Assembly: GCA_033813635.1 (NCBI GenBank)
Contig: JAPXRI010000003.1
Coordinates: forward strand, 62,001-126,000
Origin: JAPXRI01 sp033813635
Lineage (GTDB): Bacteria; Bacillota; Clostridia; Oscillospirales; QAMX01
Length of the DNA stretch: 64,000 nucleotides
Direction of reading: 5' to 3'
A program made the translations under genes and the position numbers. Numbering within the stretch: the first letter of the stretch is position 1; the number at the start of each line of letters is the position of its first letter. The notes below the pieces were generated by a model, which searched no databases, was not told the origin of the DNA, and saw nothing but the letters and a program-made list of their open reading frames with translations. Positions 34,701-42,775 of this stretch are shown piece by piece.

Positions 34701-36186
34701 TGACGCCCTCCCGCTGCGAAGGCGCGTTTTTAACCATTTCGTTGGTGATGCCTGTAAGCTCGGAGATGAACGGGCTGATCGGCTTTTCCGGATTGGTGTA
34801 GGTCTGGAACGAATCGACGATTTCGCCGTTTGAGACAAGACAGGCCGAAATCTCCGTAATGCCCTCGGTGGCCGGGTCCGTACCGGTGGTTTCGATATCG
34901 AAGCAGATAAACTCACCGGAGAGCGGGCAGTCAGCGCTCCCGCGCACCACCTCGATATCGGCCAGGTCGTTGACAAAATAGCCCTCGGTGCCGTAGATGA
35001 TCTTGATTCCTTTTCCGGAATGCAGCGCTTCCGGGTACCCCTGGGTTACGCCGTGGTCGGTGATTGCTATCGCCGGGTGGCCCCACTCCTTCGCGCGGTT
35101 GACCAGCGCGCTCGGCGAGGATACGCCGTCCATCTGGCTCATGTTTGTGTGCAGGTGGAGCTCTACGCGCTTTACCTCCGCGTTGTCATGCCGCATGGGA
35201 CGCTCCGTCAGGAAAATATCGATCGGGCGGAGCGTGTGCTCGCCGTAGTATTTGTCGAACTCCATATCGCCGCGGACCTTTATGTATGCGCCGACGGTCA
35301 GCTTTTTCAGCAAAAGCTGCGCCTTCTCCGTATCCATGATTTTTTTCATCCGGACGGACCCGGTTTTATCCGTTATGTCCGCAGATATGATCATCTGCTT
35401 TTTGCTGTACGTCTCTTTTGTATCGATGGCGAAGACCTCGCCGCATACCGCGACGCGTTCGCAGTCGGAATTGATCTGCTCCATCGGAATCGTCTCGTCC
35501 CCGAAGGCGCTGCCGAGCAGAATATCCTCCTCGTTGACGTCCGTCGGCTTCGGAGGACGGAGCGTCCGCTTCCGGTTGAACGTGTTTTGCTCCTTCTTCG
35601 GGGGCTCCGGATTGGCCAAAACCGGCTTTGCACACTCCCGGGCCTGGGCTTCAAACACTTTTTTTGCGTATTCGTCTAGCTTCTCGGCTCCGTTGCCGTT
35701 TTCGTTTTCATCGAAAAACAGCCTGACGCCGGTGATTGAAAAATCCGAGGAGAGCAGCTTTTTGTACTCCTCGGCGCATCTCAGCTGTTCAAGCAGATAG
35801 GCTCCGCCGCCGATAAGCTTGATATGTATCTCCGAGCCGTTCTCCCCCTGCTCGAACTCGCAGCCGTTTAAAAAGGGAGCCGCCGCCGGTATGTTTTCGC
35901 ATACCTTTTCCGTCAGCTCTCTTAAACAGGACAAATCGAACAGCTCCCTGGGAAACCGGGGCAGCAGTTCGACGGAGGAGAGAGAATATATCGCCTTTAT
36001 GTCGTCTTTGATTCTGGAAAGGGTGTCGCCGGCCGGAACGGATTGAAAACAGACCGAAAGCTTAAGCGACCGGGTATGCCGGTCGATAAGCATATTGGAA
36101 ACCGACGCCGAGCCTATAAGCGCAGCGATTTCGGGGTCGGTGGGGCGATAAAGCGACAGCGCCTCCGTAAATTTCTTCAGTGACAT
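31789..36186 (-). CDS. polC: DNA polymerase III PolC-type alpha subunit
   Basis: Gram-positive replicative polymerase with a built-in proofreading exonuclease; 1465 residues, normal for PolC. Visible domains in order: N-terminal region and OB fold (about 235-340), PHP domain starting ELHLHTNMSQMDGVSS near 346, DEDD exonuclease (CFDIETTGTD near 430 and HNAAFDTGF), a zinc-binding segment (CPKCQYSEFHPEC ... CPKCGALL) and the polymerase active site DPDIDLNFS near 985. Last gene of the long minus-strand operon; 20 bases after ispG. Confidence 0.98.
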   Translation of the reverse strand: MSLKKFTEALSLYRPTDPEIAALIGSASVSNMLIDRHTRSLKLSVCFQSVPAGDTLSRIKDDIKAIYSLSSVELLPRFPRELFDLSCLRELTEKVCENIPAAAPFLNGCEFEQGENGSEIHIKLIGGGAYLLEQLRCAEEYKKLLSSDFSITGVRLFFDENENGNGAEKLDEYAKKVFEAQARECAKPVLANPEPPKKEQNTFNRKRTLRPPKPTDVNEEDILLGSAFGDETIPMEQINSDCERVAVCGEVFAIDTKETYSKKQMIISADITDKTGSVRMKKIMDTEKAQLLLKKLTVGAYIKVRGDMEFDKYYGEHTLRPIDIFLTERPMRHDNAEVKRVELHLHTNMSQMDGVSSPSALVNRAKEWGHPAIAITDHGVTQGYPEALHSGKGIKIIYGTEGYFVNDLADIEVVRGSADCPLSGEFICFDIETTGTDPATEGITEISACLVSNGEIVDSFQTYTNPEKPISPFISELTGITNEMVKNAPSQREGVKAFKAFCGDRILIAHNAAFDTGFISQVCRKNGITWDFTSIDTLDMARILLPDLGRYKLNLVAEALKLPQFRHHSASEDAKTLALIFIDFIGRMNARGIDRVSEINGKLSDIRRENAESGSANGSLPVRHIILLAKNRTGIVNLYRLVSYAHVKYMNRRKQPVIPRHELEKYRDGLIVGSACESGELFRAVVEGKDWKELKKIAIFYDYLEIQPLGNNEFMIRDGVKVSKDETVKYTKEDLIEFNKTIVKLGDELKIPVIATGDVHFLDYEDRIYRAILMNTEGYKDADFQPPLYLRTTDEMLAEFAYLGKNKAYEVVVKNTNLIADMCENVKPFPDGLFPPALPGSADELRNLTWSRAKQLYGDPLPETVKNAILQELDPIIAHGYDVMYMLAQKLIARSVENGYLVGSRGSVGSSIVAYFAGITEINALPPHYRCPKCQYSEFHPECDLGPDMPDKTCPKCGALLDKDGFDIPFATFLGFNADKDPDIDLNFSSEYQALAHKHTIELFGEDKVFRAGTITTVAEATAYGYVKKYNEERGRKVSRAEESRLALGCTGVKKTTGQHPGGLIVVPKDKEIYEFCPIQRPAGKTDSDIITTHIDYHSIDTNLLKFDLLGKDDPTVLRYLEDNTGVKLEDIPLDDRETLDIFVSNEPLGIEGDEITGVNGALGIPEFGTGFVRGMLNDTMPETIADLVRISGLSHGEGVWLDNAETLIKNNGLTLRDCICCRDDIMNFLIKKGFEPKLAFTIMEVVRKKPKEPGAKKLKPEWEQMMREHGIPDWYIDSCNKITYLFPKAHAAAYVVMALRIAWFKVHHPLAYYGSFFGIKAVQLDADIMLSGDEKIVEKIREINALGNKATATEKELRRTLEIAHEFLLRGFKFLPVDIYESEPAYFKIYREEKALRLPFRAIPGLGDIAALEIVDEREKKPFASVEDLSFRCRKLSATIIADLRAHGALGSMPDSAQRALFDI

Positions 36187-36205
36187 TTATGTAATGCTCC
36201 TGTGG

Positions 36206-37306
36206 TTATCGGATTAAGCGAGAAAGCTCCGAGACAAGCCTGGGTACGGCCTCCTCCGGGCTCACGCGGCAGGCCGGGGCGCCTTTAACAAACAGCAGCA
36301 GATCGCCGTTTCCGCCGGCAAGCCCGATATCGGCCTCTCTGGCCTCCCCCGGCCCGTTTACCTCGCAACCCATCACCGCTACGGTGACCGGCCTTTCGGT
36401 TTTTATGCCGCACACAGCCGCTTCGACGTCGGCCGCGATTTTTTCAAGATTGACTCTGCAGCGCCCGCAGGTCGGGCAGGAGACAATGTTGACGCAGGTG
36501 CGGTATAGCCCCGCAGCTTTCAGAATATTGTAGCCGGCCTTTACCTCCTCGACGGGATCGCCGGTGAGCGAGACGCGGATTGTGTCGCCTATGCCGAGGG
36601 ACAAGAGCCCGCCGATGCCGATGGCGGAACGCAGCTTGCCCATTTCGGAGCGGCCGGCTTCGGTAACACCGATGTGCAGAGGGCAGTCAAAACGTTCCGC
36701 CGCGGCGATGTTGGCCCTGAATGTCCGCCTGACGTCGCTGGCCTTGATCGAAAGGCAGATATCATTGAAATCAAACCGGTTGAGCAGCGCGATATTTTCC
36801 GCGGCGCTCTCCACAAGCGCTTCCGTGCTGGCTCCGCCGAAACGGGCCAGGATATCCTTGCGGACGGAGCCGCTGTTGACGCCGACTCTGATCGGGATAT
36901 TTCTCCTGGCGCAGGCGTCCGCGACGGCTTTGACCCTTTCCGGAGCGCCGATGTTGCCGGGGTTGATGCGTATTTTGTCCGCGCCCGCGTCTATCGTGCC
37001 GAGGGCGAGCCTGTAGTCGAAATGGATATCCGCCGCGAGCGGTATGCCGACCCGCTCGCGGATTTTGGCAAACGCCTTGACCGCCTCGGAATCCGGTATC
37101 GCGAGTCTTACGAGAGCGCAGCCGGCCTCCTCAAGCCTTTGAATCTGAGCCACCGTGGCTTCGATATCGGTGGTTTTGGTGTTGGTCATCGATTGGACCG
37201 AGATGGGCGCGTCCCCGCCTATTTTTAAGCCGCCTGCGTTAATCGCGCGGCATTTCCGCCTGTCATTATCTGAGATCATAGATTGAAAACTCTTTTCATT
37301 TTTCAT
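36206..37306 (-). CDS. ispG: 4-hydroxy-3-methylbut-2-en-1-yl diphosphate synthase (IspG/GcpE)
   Basis: Seventh step of the MEP isoprenoid pathway, converting MEcPP to HMBPP with a 4Fe-4S cluster. The cluster cysteines lie in SCPTCGRCRVNLEK and GCEVNGPGEA near the C-terminus; the TIM-barrel N-terminus shows PISVQSMTNTKTTD. Length 366 aa. A second ATG nine codons in is an alternative start. It sits 10 bases after rseP, and dxr lies upstream in the same operon. Confidence 0.96.
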   Translation of the reverse strand: MKNEKSFQSMISDNDRRKCRAINAGGLKIGGDAPISVQSMTNTKTTDIEATVAQIQRLEEAGCALVRLAIPDSEAVKAFAKIRERVGIPLAADIHFDYRLALGTIDAGADKIRINPGNIGAPERVKAVADACARRNIPIRVGVNSGSVRKDILARFGGASTEALVESAAENIALLNRFDFNDICLSIKASDVRRTFRANIAAAERFDCPLHIGVTEAGRSEMGKLRSAIGIGGLLSLGIGDTIRVSLTGDPVEEVKAGYNILKAAGLYRTCVNIVSCPTCGRCRVNLEKIAADVEAAVCGIKTERPVTVAVMGCEVNGPGEAREADIGLAGGNGDLLLFVKGAPACRVSPEEAVPRLVSELSRLIR

Positions 37307-37315
37307 AAGAATAGC

Positions 37316-38356
37316 TTATTTCGCGATGAGCCTTGCGATGTCGTTATAGGTGACATAGACCATTAGCAGCATAAACAGCGCAAGCCCGCCCAAATGGATA
37401 TAGTTCTCGTATTTCGGGTTTATCCGCCTGAGCTTGAAGAGCCCCATCACGAATTCGATAATCAAGAACAGTATCCGCCCGCCGTCCAGTGCCGGAATCG
37501 GTAGAAGATTCATCACCGCGAGATTGATTGCGATAAAGGCTACGATGTTCCATAGAACGTCGTACTGCGCCGTTTCCGCGACCTCGGTCAGCGTCGCCGT
37601 AATCCCCACGGGACCGGTGAGCTGGCTTACGCCGACCGCGCCGGTGAACAGGTCGACGAGGCTCATCCGTATCATGCGGACATAGTTGCATGAGATCAGC
37701 CAGGACTGCTTGATGCCGGTGAAGAAATTCGCGTCCTCGGTTCCCATGTTGAAGCCGTAGCGTGGCGTTTCGCTGCCTTCGTAGACCTTCGGCTCGATGG
37801 TGACGTCGTCTAAAACAACCTTTTTCCCGTCCCTGATAACTTCAATCGTATAGGGGGAGCCGGCGTAGCGCTGGAACAGGTATGAAATATTGTCCGTGAC
37901 ATAGACGCGCTCGCCGTTGATCTTATAGAGCACGTCGCCCGCGAGCACGCCGTTGTTGGTGTCGCCGAGCTCGGCCGGAAATCCGGTGACCGTCGTCGTC
38001 GTAAATCTCTCCGCCGGGGTGAGCAGTATTAAAATAATGACGAAGCCTAATATAAAATTCATCAGGGACCCGGCGACAAGCACAATGAAGCGGGCCCATA
38101 TCGGCTTGTTTGTAAAGGCCCTGGGGTCGTTGGAGCCGTCATCCTCGCCCTCCATAATGCATGCGCCGCCGACGGGCAGCGCCCGGAGGGAAAAATCCGT
38201 TTCACCGATTTTTTTGCCGATTATCCGGGGGCCCATGCCGAGCGAAAATCCGTTAACGCGGATGTCCACCGCTTTTGCGGCGAGGAAATGGCCCATCTCG
38301 TGCACAAAGACCAGTAGACCGAAAACTAAAATCGCGATAAGTATCTGCCAAACGAT
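37316..38356 (-). CDS. rseP: RIP site-2 zinc metalloprotease RseP, with apparent non-AUG start
   Basis: Intramembrane protease that cleaves transmembrane substrates such as anti-sigma factors and signal peptide remnants. The zinc motif HEMGH is in the first helix, a PDZ domain lies centrally, and PIPALDGGRILF carries the second metal ligand. With a GTG start at 38305, HEMGH would be at residues 2-6 and the first helix would be lost. The frame stays open upstream and encodes VWQILIAILVFGLLVF, matching the normal first helix, but contains no ATG, GTG or TTG; an AAGGGGGA ribosome-binding site is ideally placed for ATC at 38356 (or ATT 38362). I choose ATC 38356. Confidence 0.85.
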   Translation of the reverse strand: MVWQILIAILVFGLLVFVHEMGHFLAAKAVDIRVNGFSLGMGPRIIGKKIGETDFSLRALPVGGACIMEGEDDGSNDPRAFTNKPIWARFIVLVAGSLMNFILGFVIILILLTPAERFTTTTVTGFPAELGDTNNGVLAGDVLYKINGERVYVTDNISYLFQRYAGSPYTIEVIRDGKKVVLDDVTIEPKVYEGSETPRYGFNMGTEDANFFTGIKQSWLISCNYVRMIRMSLVDLFTGAVGVSQLTGPVGITATLTEVAETAQYDVLWNIVAFIAINLAVMNLLPIPALDGGRILFLIIEFVMGLFKLRRINPKYENYIHLGGLALFMLLMVYVTYNDIARLIAK

Positions 38357-38380
38357 AAAAATTCCCCCTTGCTTAGTGGA

Positions 38381-39532
38381 TTATATGGAAGCAACCGCCT
38401 CCCGAGCGGCCGCGTCGTACTCGAATACGGTTTCAAGCGATGAAAGAGGAACGGCGGGTATGCTGTCCAGCACCCGCTCGACGGCGCTCGTAATTTCCAA
38501 AAATCCGATTTTCCCCTCCAGGAATTTTCTCACGGCCGCTTCGTTTGCGCCGTTCAGAACGGCTGGCGCGGTGCCTCCGGCGGAGAGGGCGCGCCTCGCG
38601 AGCAGGGGCGCGGGAAAAGCGCCGTAATCCGGCTCGAAAAAAGTGAGCTTTGCGAACTCCGGGAGACTTAAACGCCTCGAACCGCTCGCGTGATCGCCGT
38701 TCCCAATCAGGGCGTAGCAGATCGGGGTCCGCATGTCCGGCACGCCGAGCTGCGCGAGCATCGCGCCGTCCCGGTATTCGACCAGCGAGTGGATGACGCT
38801 CTGAGGGTGGATTACCACTTCAATATCGTCGGCGGCCATATTGAAAAGGTGCGCGGCTTCGATAATCTCAAGCCCTTTGTTCATCATAGTCGCGCTGTCG
38901 ACCGTTATTTTCGGTCCCATACTCCAGCTCGGATGCCTCAGCGCCTCTGCGGCGGTAATATCCCGTAGCTCATGGCGCTTCCTGCCGAAAAAAGGACCTC
39001 CGGAGGCGGTAAGAACGATTTTTACGGGTGTAGAAACGGGGTCCGCCGCGATGCAGCGGTAGATCGCGGAGTGTTCCGAGTCAACTGGGATCAATTTCGC
39101 GCCGTATTCGGCCGCTTCTTTTTTGACGAGCTCGCCTGCGCAGACGAGTGTCTCCTTGTTGGCCAGAGCGATATCCTTGCCCGCCCTGATCGCCGCCAGA
39201 GTCGGTTTCAGCCCGGCGATGCCGACGATCGCGGAGACGACCTTATCGGCGTTTCCCGAAGCGGCCTCGATAACGCCCTCTTCGCCGCCTAGCACCTTTA
39301 CGCCGGTGTCCGCGAGCCTGATTTTCAGGTCCGCGGCGGCCTTTTCGTCGAATAGAGCGGCGATATCGGGTCTAAATCTCCTGGCCTGGCTCTCGATAAG
39401 CGCCGAATCGGAGAAGGCGGCGAGAGCCGATACGCGGATATTAAGGCGTTCCGCCACGTCGAGCGTTTGGGTGCCTATCGAGCCGGTGGACCCGAGGACG
39501 GCGATTGCTCCGCCATAAAGATTATTATTCAT
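38381..39532 (-). CDS. dxr: 1-deoxy-D-xylulose 5-phosphate reductoisomerase
   Basis: Second step of the MEP pathway, making 2-C-methyl-D-erythritol 4-phosphate with NADPH. The NADPH motif LGSTGSIGTQTLDV is near residue 14; the metal and substrate motifs VDSEHSAIYRC, ASGGPFFG and NKGLEIIEAAHLF follow. Length 383 aa. The ATG at 39532 (MNNNLYGG) is chosen because upstream in-frame sequence overlaps cdsA and is not conserved. Lies between cdsA and rseP, the usual Firmicute order. Confidence 0.96.
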   Translation of the reverse strand: MNNNLYGGAIAVLGSTGSIGTQTLDVAERLNIRVSALAAFSDSALIESQARRFRPDIAALFDEKAAADLKIRLADTGVKVLGGEEGVIEAASGNADKVVSAIVGIAGLKPTLAAIRAGKDIALANKETLVCAGELVKKEAAEYGAKLIPVDSEHSAIYRCIAADPVSTPVKIVLTASGGPFFGRKRHELRDITAAEALRHPSWSMGPKITVDSATMMNKGLEIIEAAHLFNMAADDIEVVIHPQSVIHSLVEYRDGAMLAQLGVPDMRTPICYALIGNGDHASGSRRLSLPEFAKLTFFEPDYGAFPAPLLARRALSAGGTAPAVLNGANEAAVRKFLEGKIGFLEITSAVERVLDSIPAVPLSSLETVFEYDAAAREAVASI

Positions 39533-39567
39533 ATCCGTTTCCCTTTTATACCGAAAAAACCGTTTCT

Positions 39568-40386
39568 TTACAGAATAACGGGGAAAAGCGAAAGCATAAG
39601 GTAGACGAAAGGTGTTGTCAGCGCGATGCTGTCGAACCTGTCGAGTATGCCGCCGTGCCCGGGAAATATTTTTCCGTAATCCTTGATTTTGTATTCGCGC
39701 TTGATGAACGAAAAAACAAGATCGCCGATCTGTCCGAGGACGGAGCCTGCGGCGCACAGGGCTAGCACGGCTCCCCACGAAATACTCCTGCCGCACCATG
39801 AGGTTGCGATCAGCGCGAAGACCACGCCGGAGATTATTGTGAGCAGCACTCCCCCGACAGAGCCCTCCGCCGTCTTTTTCGGGCTGATATCCGGGCAGAG
39901 CTTGTGCCGTCCGAAAAATGTGCCGGTGAAGTAGGCCCCCGTGTCGGATACCCACGCCACCATATAGGGGAGAAGCACCGTGTATTTCCCGTTCTCGCCG
40001 TTTGCTATCGGGATGATGAGGGATAAAAACGCGGGGACGACGAACACGGCGAAAAAAGCGCAGGCGATTTTCTCAAAGGTCAGCGCACGGTTTTTTATAT
40101 TAACCATCGCGATTAAGAACAGTATGACAGAATAGAGCGTAAAAACGCAGAGCGCGACGTCCGCGCTTGCGCCGAAATAAAACCAGAACGGCGCTCCCGC
40201 CGCAACGGCTGCGGATAGGGCAATCAGGGCCTTCATCCGGATAATTCCCGTCGCGTACAAAAGCTCGTATGCGGCGAGCGCGCAGATCGCCGCGTAGATG
40301 CAGGGTAAAACCCAGCTCGGGGCTATATAGATAGCCGCGAGCAGCAATGGGAGAAGGACGATCGAGACAATTGTACGGACAAGCAT
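39568..40386 (-). CDS. cdsA: Phosphatidate cytidylyltransferase
   Basis: Integral membrane enzyme forming CDP-diacylglycerol for phospholipid synthesis. Multiple transmembrane helices are seen and the full CdsA signature SFIKREYKIKDYGKIFPGHGG followed by ILDRFD is present near the C-terminus. Length 272 aa from ATG 40386, which has AAGGAG nine bases upstream; the longer frame to 40488 would overlap uppS. A 9-bp hairpin lies at the uppS-cdsA junction. Confidence 0.95.
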   Translation of the reverse strand: MLVRTIVSIVLLPLLLAAIYIAPSWVLPCIYAAICALAAYELLYATGIIRMKALIALSAAVAAGAPFWFYFGASADVALCVFTLYSVILFLIAMVNIKNRALTFEKIACAFFAVFVVPAFLSLIIPIANGENGKYTVLLPYMVAWVSDTGAYFTGTFFGRHKLCPDISPKKTAEGSVGGVLLTIISGVVFALIATSWCGRSISWGAVLALCAAGSVLGQIGDLVFSFIKREYKIKDYGKIFPGHGGILDRFDSIALTTPFVYLMLSLFPVIL

Positions 40387-40411
40387 CCGCTTCAGCTCCT
40401 TAGTTAACGAA

Positions 40412-40437
40412 TTGACGGGGAAGTTACGCCCCGTCAA
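40412..40437. repeat. Inverted repeat at the uppS-cdsA junction
   Basis: TTGACGGGG and CCCCGTCAA form a 9-bp stem with an 8-base loop that includes the uppS stop codon. There is no following T-tract, so it may be an mRNA processing or stability element rather than a terminator. Confidence 0.5.
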
Positions 40438-41170
40438 CTGCGCCGAATCTTCTGTTTCTGTGTGAAAAATATAAAATCGCGTCGTCAAGCTGGGCCCGCC
40501 CGAAGTCCGGCCAAAGAATATCGGTAAAAAACAGCTCCGAATAGGCCGACTGCCAGAGCATAAAGTTGGATATCCGCTTCTCGCCGCCCGTGCGGATCAG
40601 CAGATCGGGGTCAGGCAGACCTTTTGTGTATAGCAGCTTCGCAAAATCCGCCTCGCCGAAGGCCTCAAGGTTGATTTCCCCGCTTTTGCAGCGCCTTGCG
40701 AGTTCTTTTGCCGCCGACAGTATGTCGCTTTTGCCGCCGTAATTGATGCAGACGTTGACGATGATGCCGGTGCAATTGGTGCATATCTCGCTGATTTTTG
40801 CGATAAGATCCCGGATGTCGCCGGGCAGCAGGGAGAGGTCTCCCAGAAAGCGGAGCCTCGCGTTCTTGACCGCGAGCTTTTCGCAGGACTCCTTAAGGTA
40901 TTTGCGGAGAAGATCCATAATGCCCGCGACCTCTTCCGGCGGCCGCTTCCAGTTTTCGGTCGAAAACGCGAAGACGGAAAGCTGCTCGATACCGAGCTCG
41001 CCGCAGTACTCCGAGATATCCCGGAACCGTTCCGCGCCGGCAGAATGGCCGAAGCTCCGCGGAAGCCCGCGCTTTTTGGCCCAGCGCCCGTTTCCGTCCA
41101 TAATAATGGCTATATGTCTGGGCAGAACCGTTGCCTCGGGCGTTTTTTTCTTACGGCTTACAAGCCCCAT
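40424..41170 (-). CDS. uppS: Isoprenyl transferase (undecaprenyl diphosphate synthase)
   Basis: Cis-prenyltransferase making the C55 lipid carrier for peptidoglycan. IIMDGNGRWAKKRGLPRSFGHSAG near residue 21 carries the catalytic Asp and pyrophosphate-binding Arg/His residues; RTGGEKRISNFMLWQSAYSELFF near the end is the second signature. Length 248 aa. It uses isoprenoid precursors made through dxr and ispG in the same operon. Confidence 0.96.
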   Translation of the reverse strand: MGLVSRKKKTPEATVLPRHIAIIMDGNGRWAKKRGLPRSFGHSAGAERFRDISEYCGELGIEQLSVFAFSTENWKRPPEEVAGIMDLLRKYLKESCEKLAVKNARLRFLGDLSLLPGDIRDLIAKISEICTNCTGIIVNVCINYGGKSDILSAAKELARRCKSGEINLEAFGEADFAKLLYTKGLPDPDLLIRTGGEKRISNFMLWQSAYSELFFTDILWPDFGRAQLDDAILYFSHRNRRFGAVDGA

Positions 41171-41179
41171 AAAACTAAA

Positions 41180-41734
41180 CTATACCTCTAAGATTTCCTT
41201 TTCCTTGGCGTCGACCACCTTGTCGATTTCCTTTATATATTTATCGACAAGCTCGTTCAGATCCTTTTCGATGCCCTTGAGATCGTCCTCGGTGATCTCG
41301 CTCTTCTTTTTCATCGCCTTGTACTTTTCGAGGCCGTCGCGGCGGATATTTCTGACGGCAATTTTCGATTCCTCGCCGTATTTATGCACGGTTTTGGCGA
41401 GTTCCCTGCGCCTCTCCTCGGTAAGCGGCGGGAAGACCAGGCGGATTGTTTTGCCGTCGCTGATCGGGTTGATGCCTATATCGGACTGCTGTATGGCTTT
41501 TTCGATATGCTTAAGCAGGCTGGGGTCCCAGGGGGAGATGACGAGCATGCGCGGCTCGGGTACCGAAATCGAGGCGACCTGAGAGACCGGCGTCGCCGTC
41601 CCGTAGTAATCTACCGAGATCTTATCGAGAACGGATGCCGAGGCTCGGCCGGCGCGGATGGTCGAAAGCTCGTGTGAAAGTGAGTCGATGCATTTTTTCA
41701 TCTTTGTTTCCAGCTCAGGGTATTGATCTTTCAT
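41180..41734 (-). CDS. frr: Ribosome recycling factor
   Basis: With EF-G splits post-termination ribosomes. The 184-residue length is exact for the family, with the tRNA-mimicking helical bundle and the signature LSHELSTIRAGRASASVLDKISVDYYGTATP-type sequence. Located between pyrH and uppS, as in most Firmicutes. Confidence 0.97.
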   Translation of the reverse strand: MKDQYPELETKMKKCIDSLSHELSTIRAGRASASVLDKISVDYYGTATPVSQVASISVPEPRMLVISPWDPSLLKHIEKAIQQSDIGINPISDGKTIRLVFPPLTEERRRELAKTVHKYGEESKIAVRNIRRDGLEKYKAMKKKSEITEDDLKGIEKDLNELVDKYIKEIDKVVDAKEKEILEV

Positions 41735-41846
41735 ATTTTGACCGTCCTTTCTTTATATAGCAGGACTTAACGCCTCCCGGCGCGCCGGAACGGCGATAGC
41801 CTCCTCATTGATCGCAAGCCGCTTATATTAAGGCGTGCGGTGCGCC

Positions 41847-42569
41847 CTATTTGTTTGAAACGATCGTGCCGATATCCTCGCCCCTGACGGCGCGCACGAT
41901 GTTTTGCGGGTCCTCGAGCGCGAACAGCAGCACGGGGATTTGATTGTCCATAGAGAGCGACGTCGCCGTGGAATCTAGGGCCGCGAGGCCGCGGCTCAAA
42001 ATTTCCTTGTAGGTCAGATGGTCAAAGCGCTTGGCGACGGGATTTTTCTTCGGGTCGTCGTCATAGACGCCGTCGACGTTTTTGGCCAGCATAATGATGT
42101 CCGCTCCGATCTCGGCTCCCCGCAGGACCGCCGCGGTGTCCGTCGAAAAGTACGGATTGCCGGTGCCGCAGCCGAATATCACTACCCTGCCCTTTTCAAG
42201 ATGGCGCTCGGCCCTCAGGCGTATATAGGGCTCCGCAATGGCGCGCATCTCGATTGCCGTCTGCACCCTGACGCTTACGCCCCGTTTTTCAAGCGCGTCC
42301 GCCAGAGCCAGCGCGTTCATCGTGGTCGCGAGCATGCCCATATGGTCCGCCCGCGAGCGCTCCATGCCGTTCCCGTCCTTGACGCCGCGCCAGAAATTTC
42401 CGCCGCCCACCACGACGCCCACCTCGATGCCCATCTCAACGCAGGCCTTCAGCGCGTCGCAGACTTTTCCGATCACGTCGTAATCAAGGCCGAAATGCTT
42501 TGGCCCGGCGAGCGCCTCTCCGCTTATCTTGACAAGGATCCGCTTGTATTTGGGACGCTGCGTTTCCAT
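41847..42569 (-). CDS. pyrH: UMP kinase
   Basis: Amino-acid-kinase-fold enzyme phosphorylating UMP to UDP. KRILVKISGEALAG begins the ATP site; GGGNFWRG, DHMGMLATTMNALAL and GTGNPYFSTDTAA are diagnostic. The start at 42569 (METQRPKYK) has GGAG upstream; longer frames are possible. Length 240 aa. It is the first gene of the long operon, separated from frr by 112 bases in which nothing further is recognised, and is preceded by a clear promoter. Confidence 0.96.
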   Translation of the reverse strand: METQRPKYKRILVKISGEALAGPKHFGLDYDVIGKVCDALKACVEMGIEVGVVVGGGNFWRGVKDGNGMERSRADHMGMLATTMNALALADALEKRGVSVRVQTAIEMRAIAEPYIRLRAERHLEKGRVVIFGCGTGNPYFSTDTAAVLRGAEIGADIIMLAKNVDGVYDDDPKKNPVAKRFDHLTYKEILSRGLAALDSTATSLSMDNQIPVLLFALEDPQNIVRAVRGEDIGTIVSNK

Positions 42570-42640
42570 AAAAACCATCTCCGCATGAAGAATGTGAGCC
42601 AAAGCATATCGGCATTTTTATTCTGCCTTAATGCGAAAAC

Positions 42641-42669
42641 AGTATACCATAATTTACATGGAAAATCAA
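42641..42669 (-). promoter_or_regulatory. Promoter of the pyrH-frr-uppS-cdsA-dxr-rseP-ispG-polC operon
   Basis: Minus-strand TTGATT, 17-base spacer, TATACT, about 70 bases before pyrH. Confidence 0.7.
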
Positions 42670-42731
42670 TATCGGACCTGGCCAGTGAAAATCCGCCGAA
42701 ATAAGGCGGCGTGAGCTGGGTTTTGAGCAAA

Positions 42732-42768
42732 AACGAAGGCAAAAGCACATTTGGCTTTTGCCTTCGTT
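42732..42768 (-). terminator. Terminator of the xpaC-telA-lemA-TPM operon
   Basis: A perfect 15-bp stem (AACGAAGGCAAAAGC and its complement) with a 7-base loop; the minus strand continues into TTTTTGC. Confidence 0.85.
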
Positions 42769-42775
42769 ATCTGTC

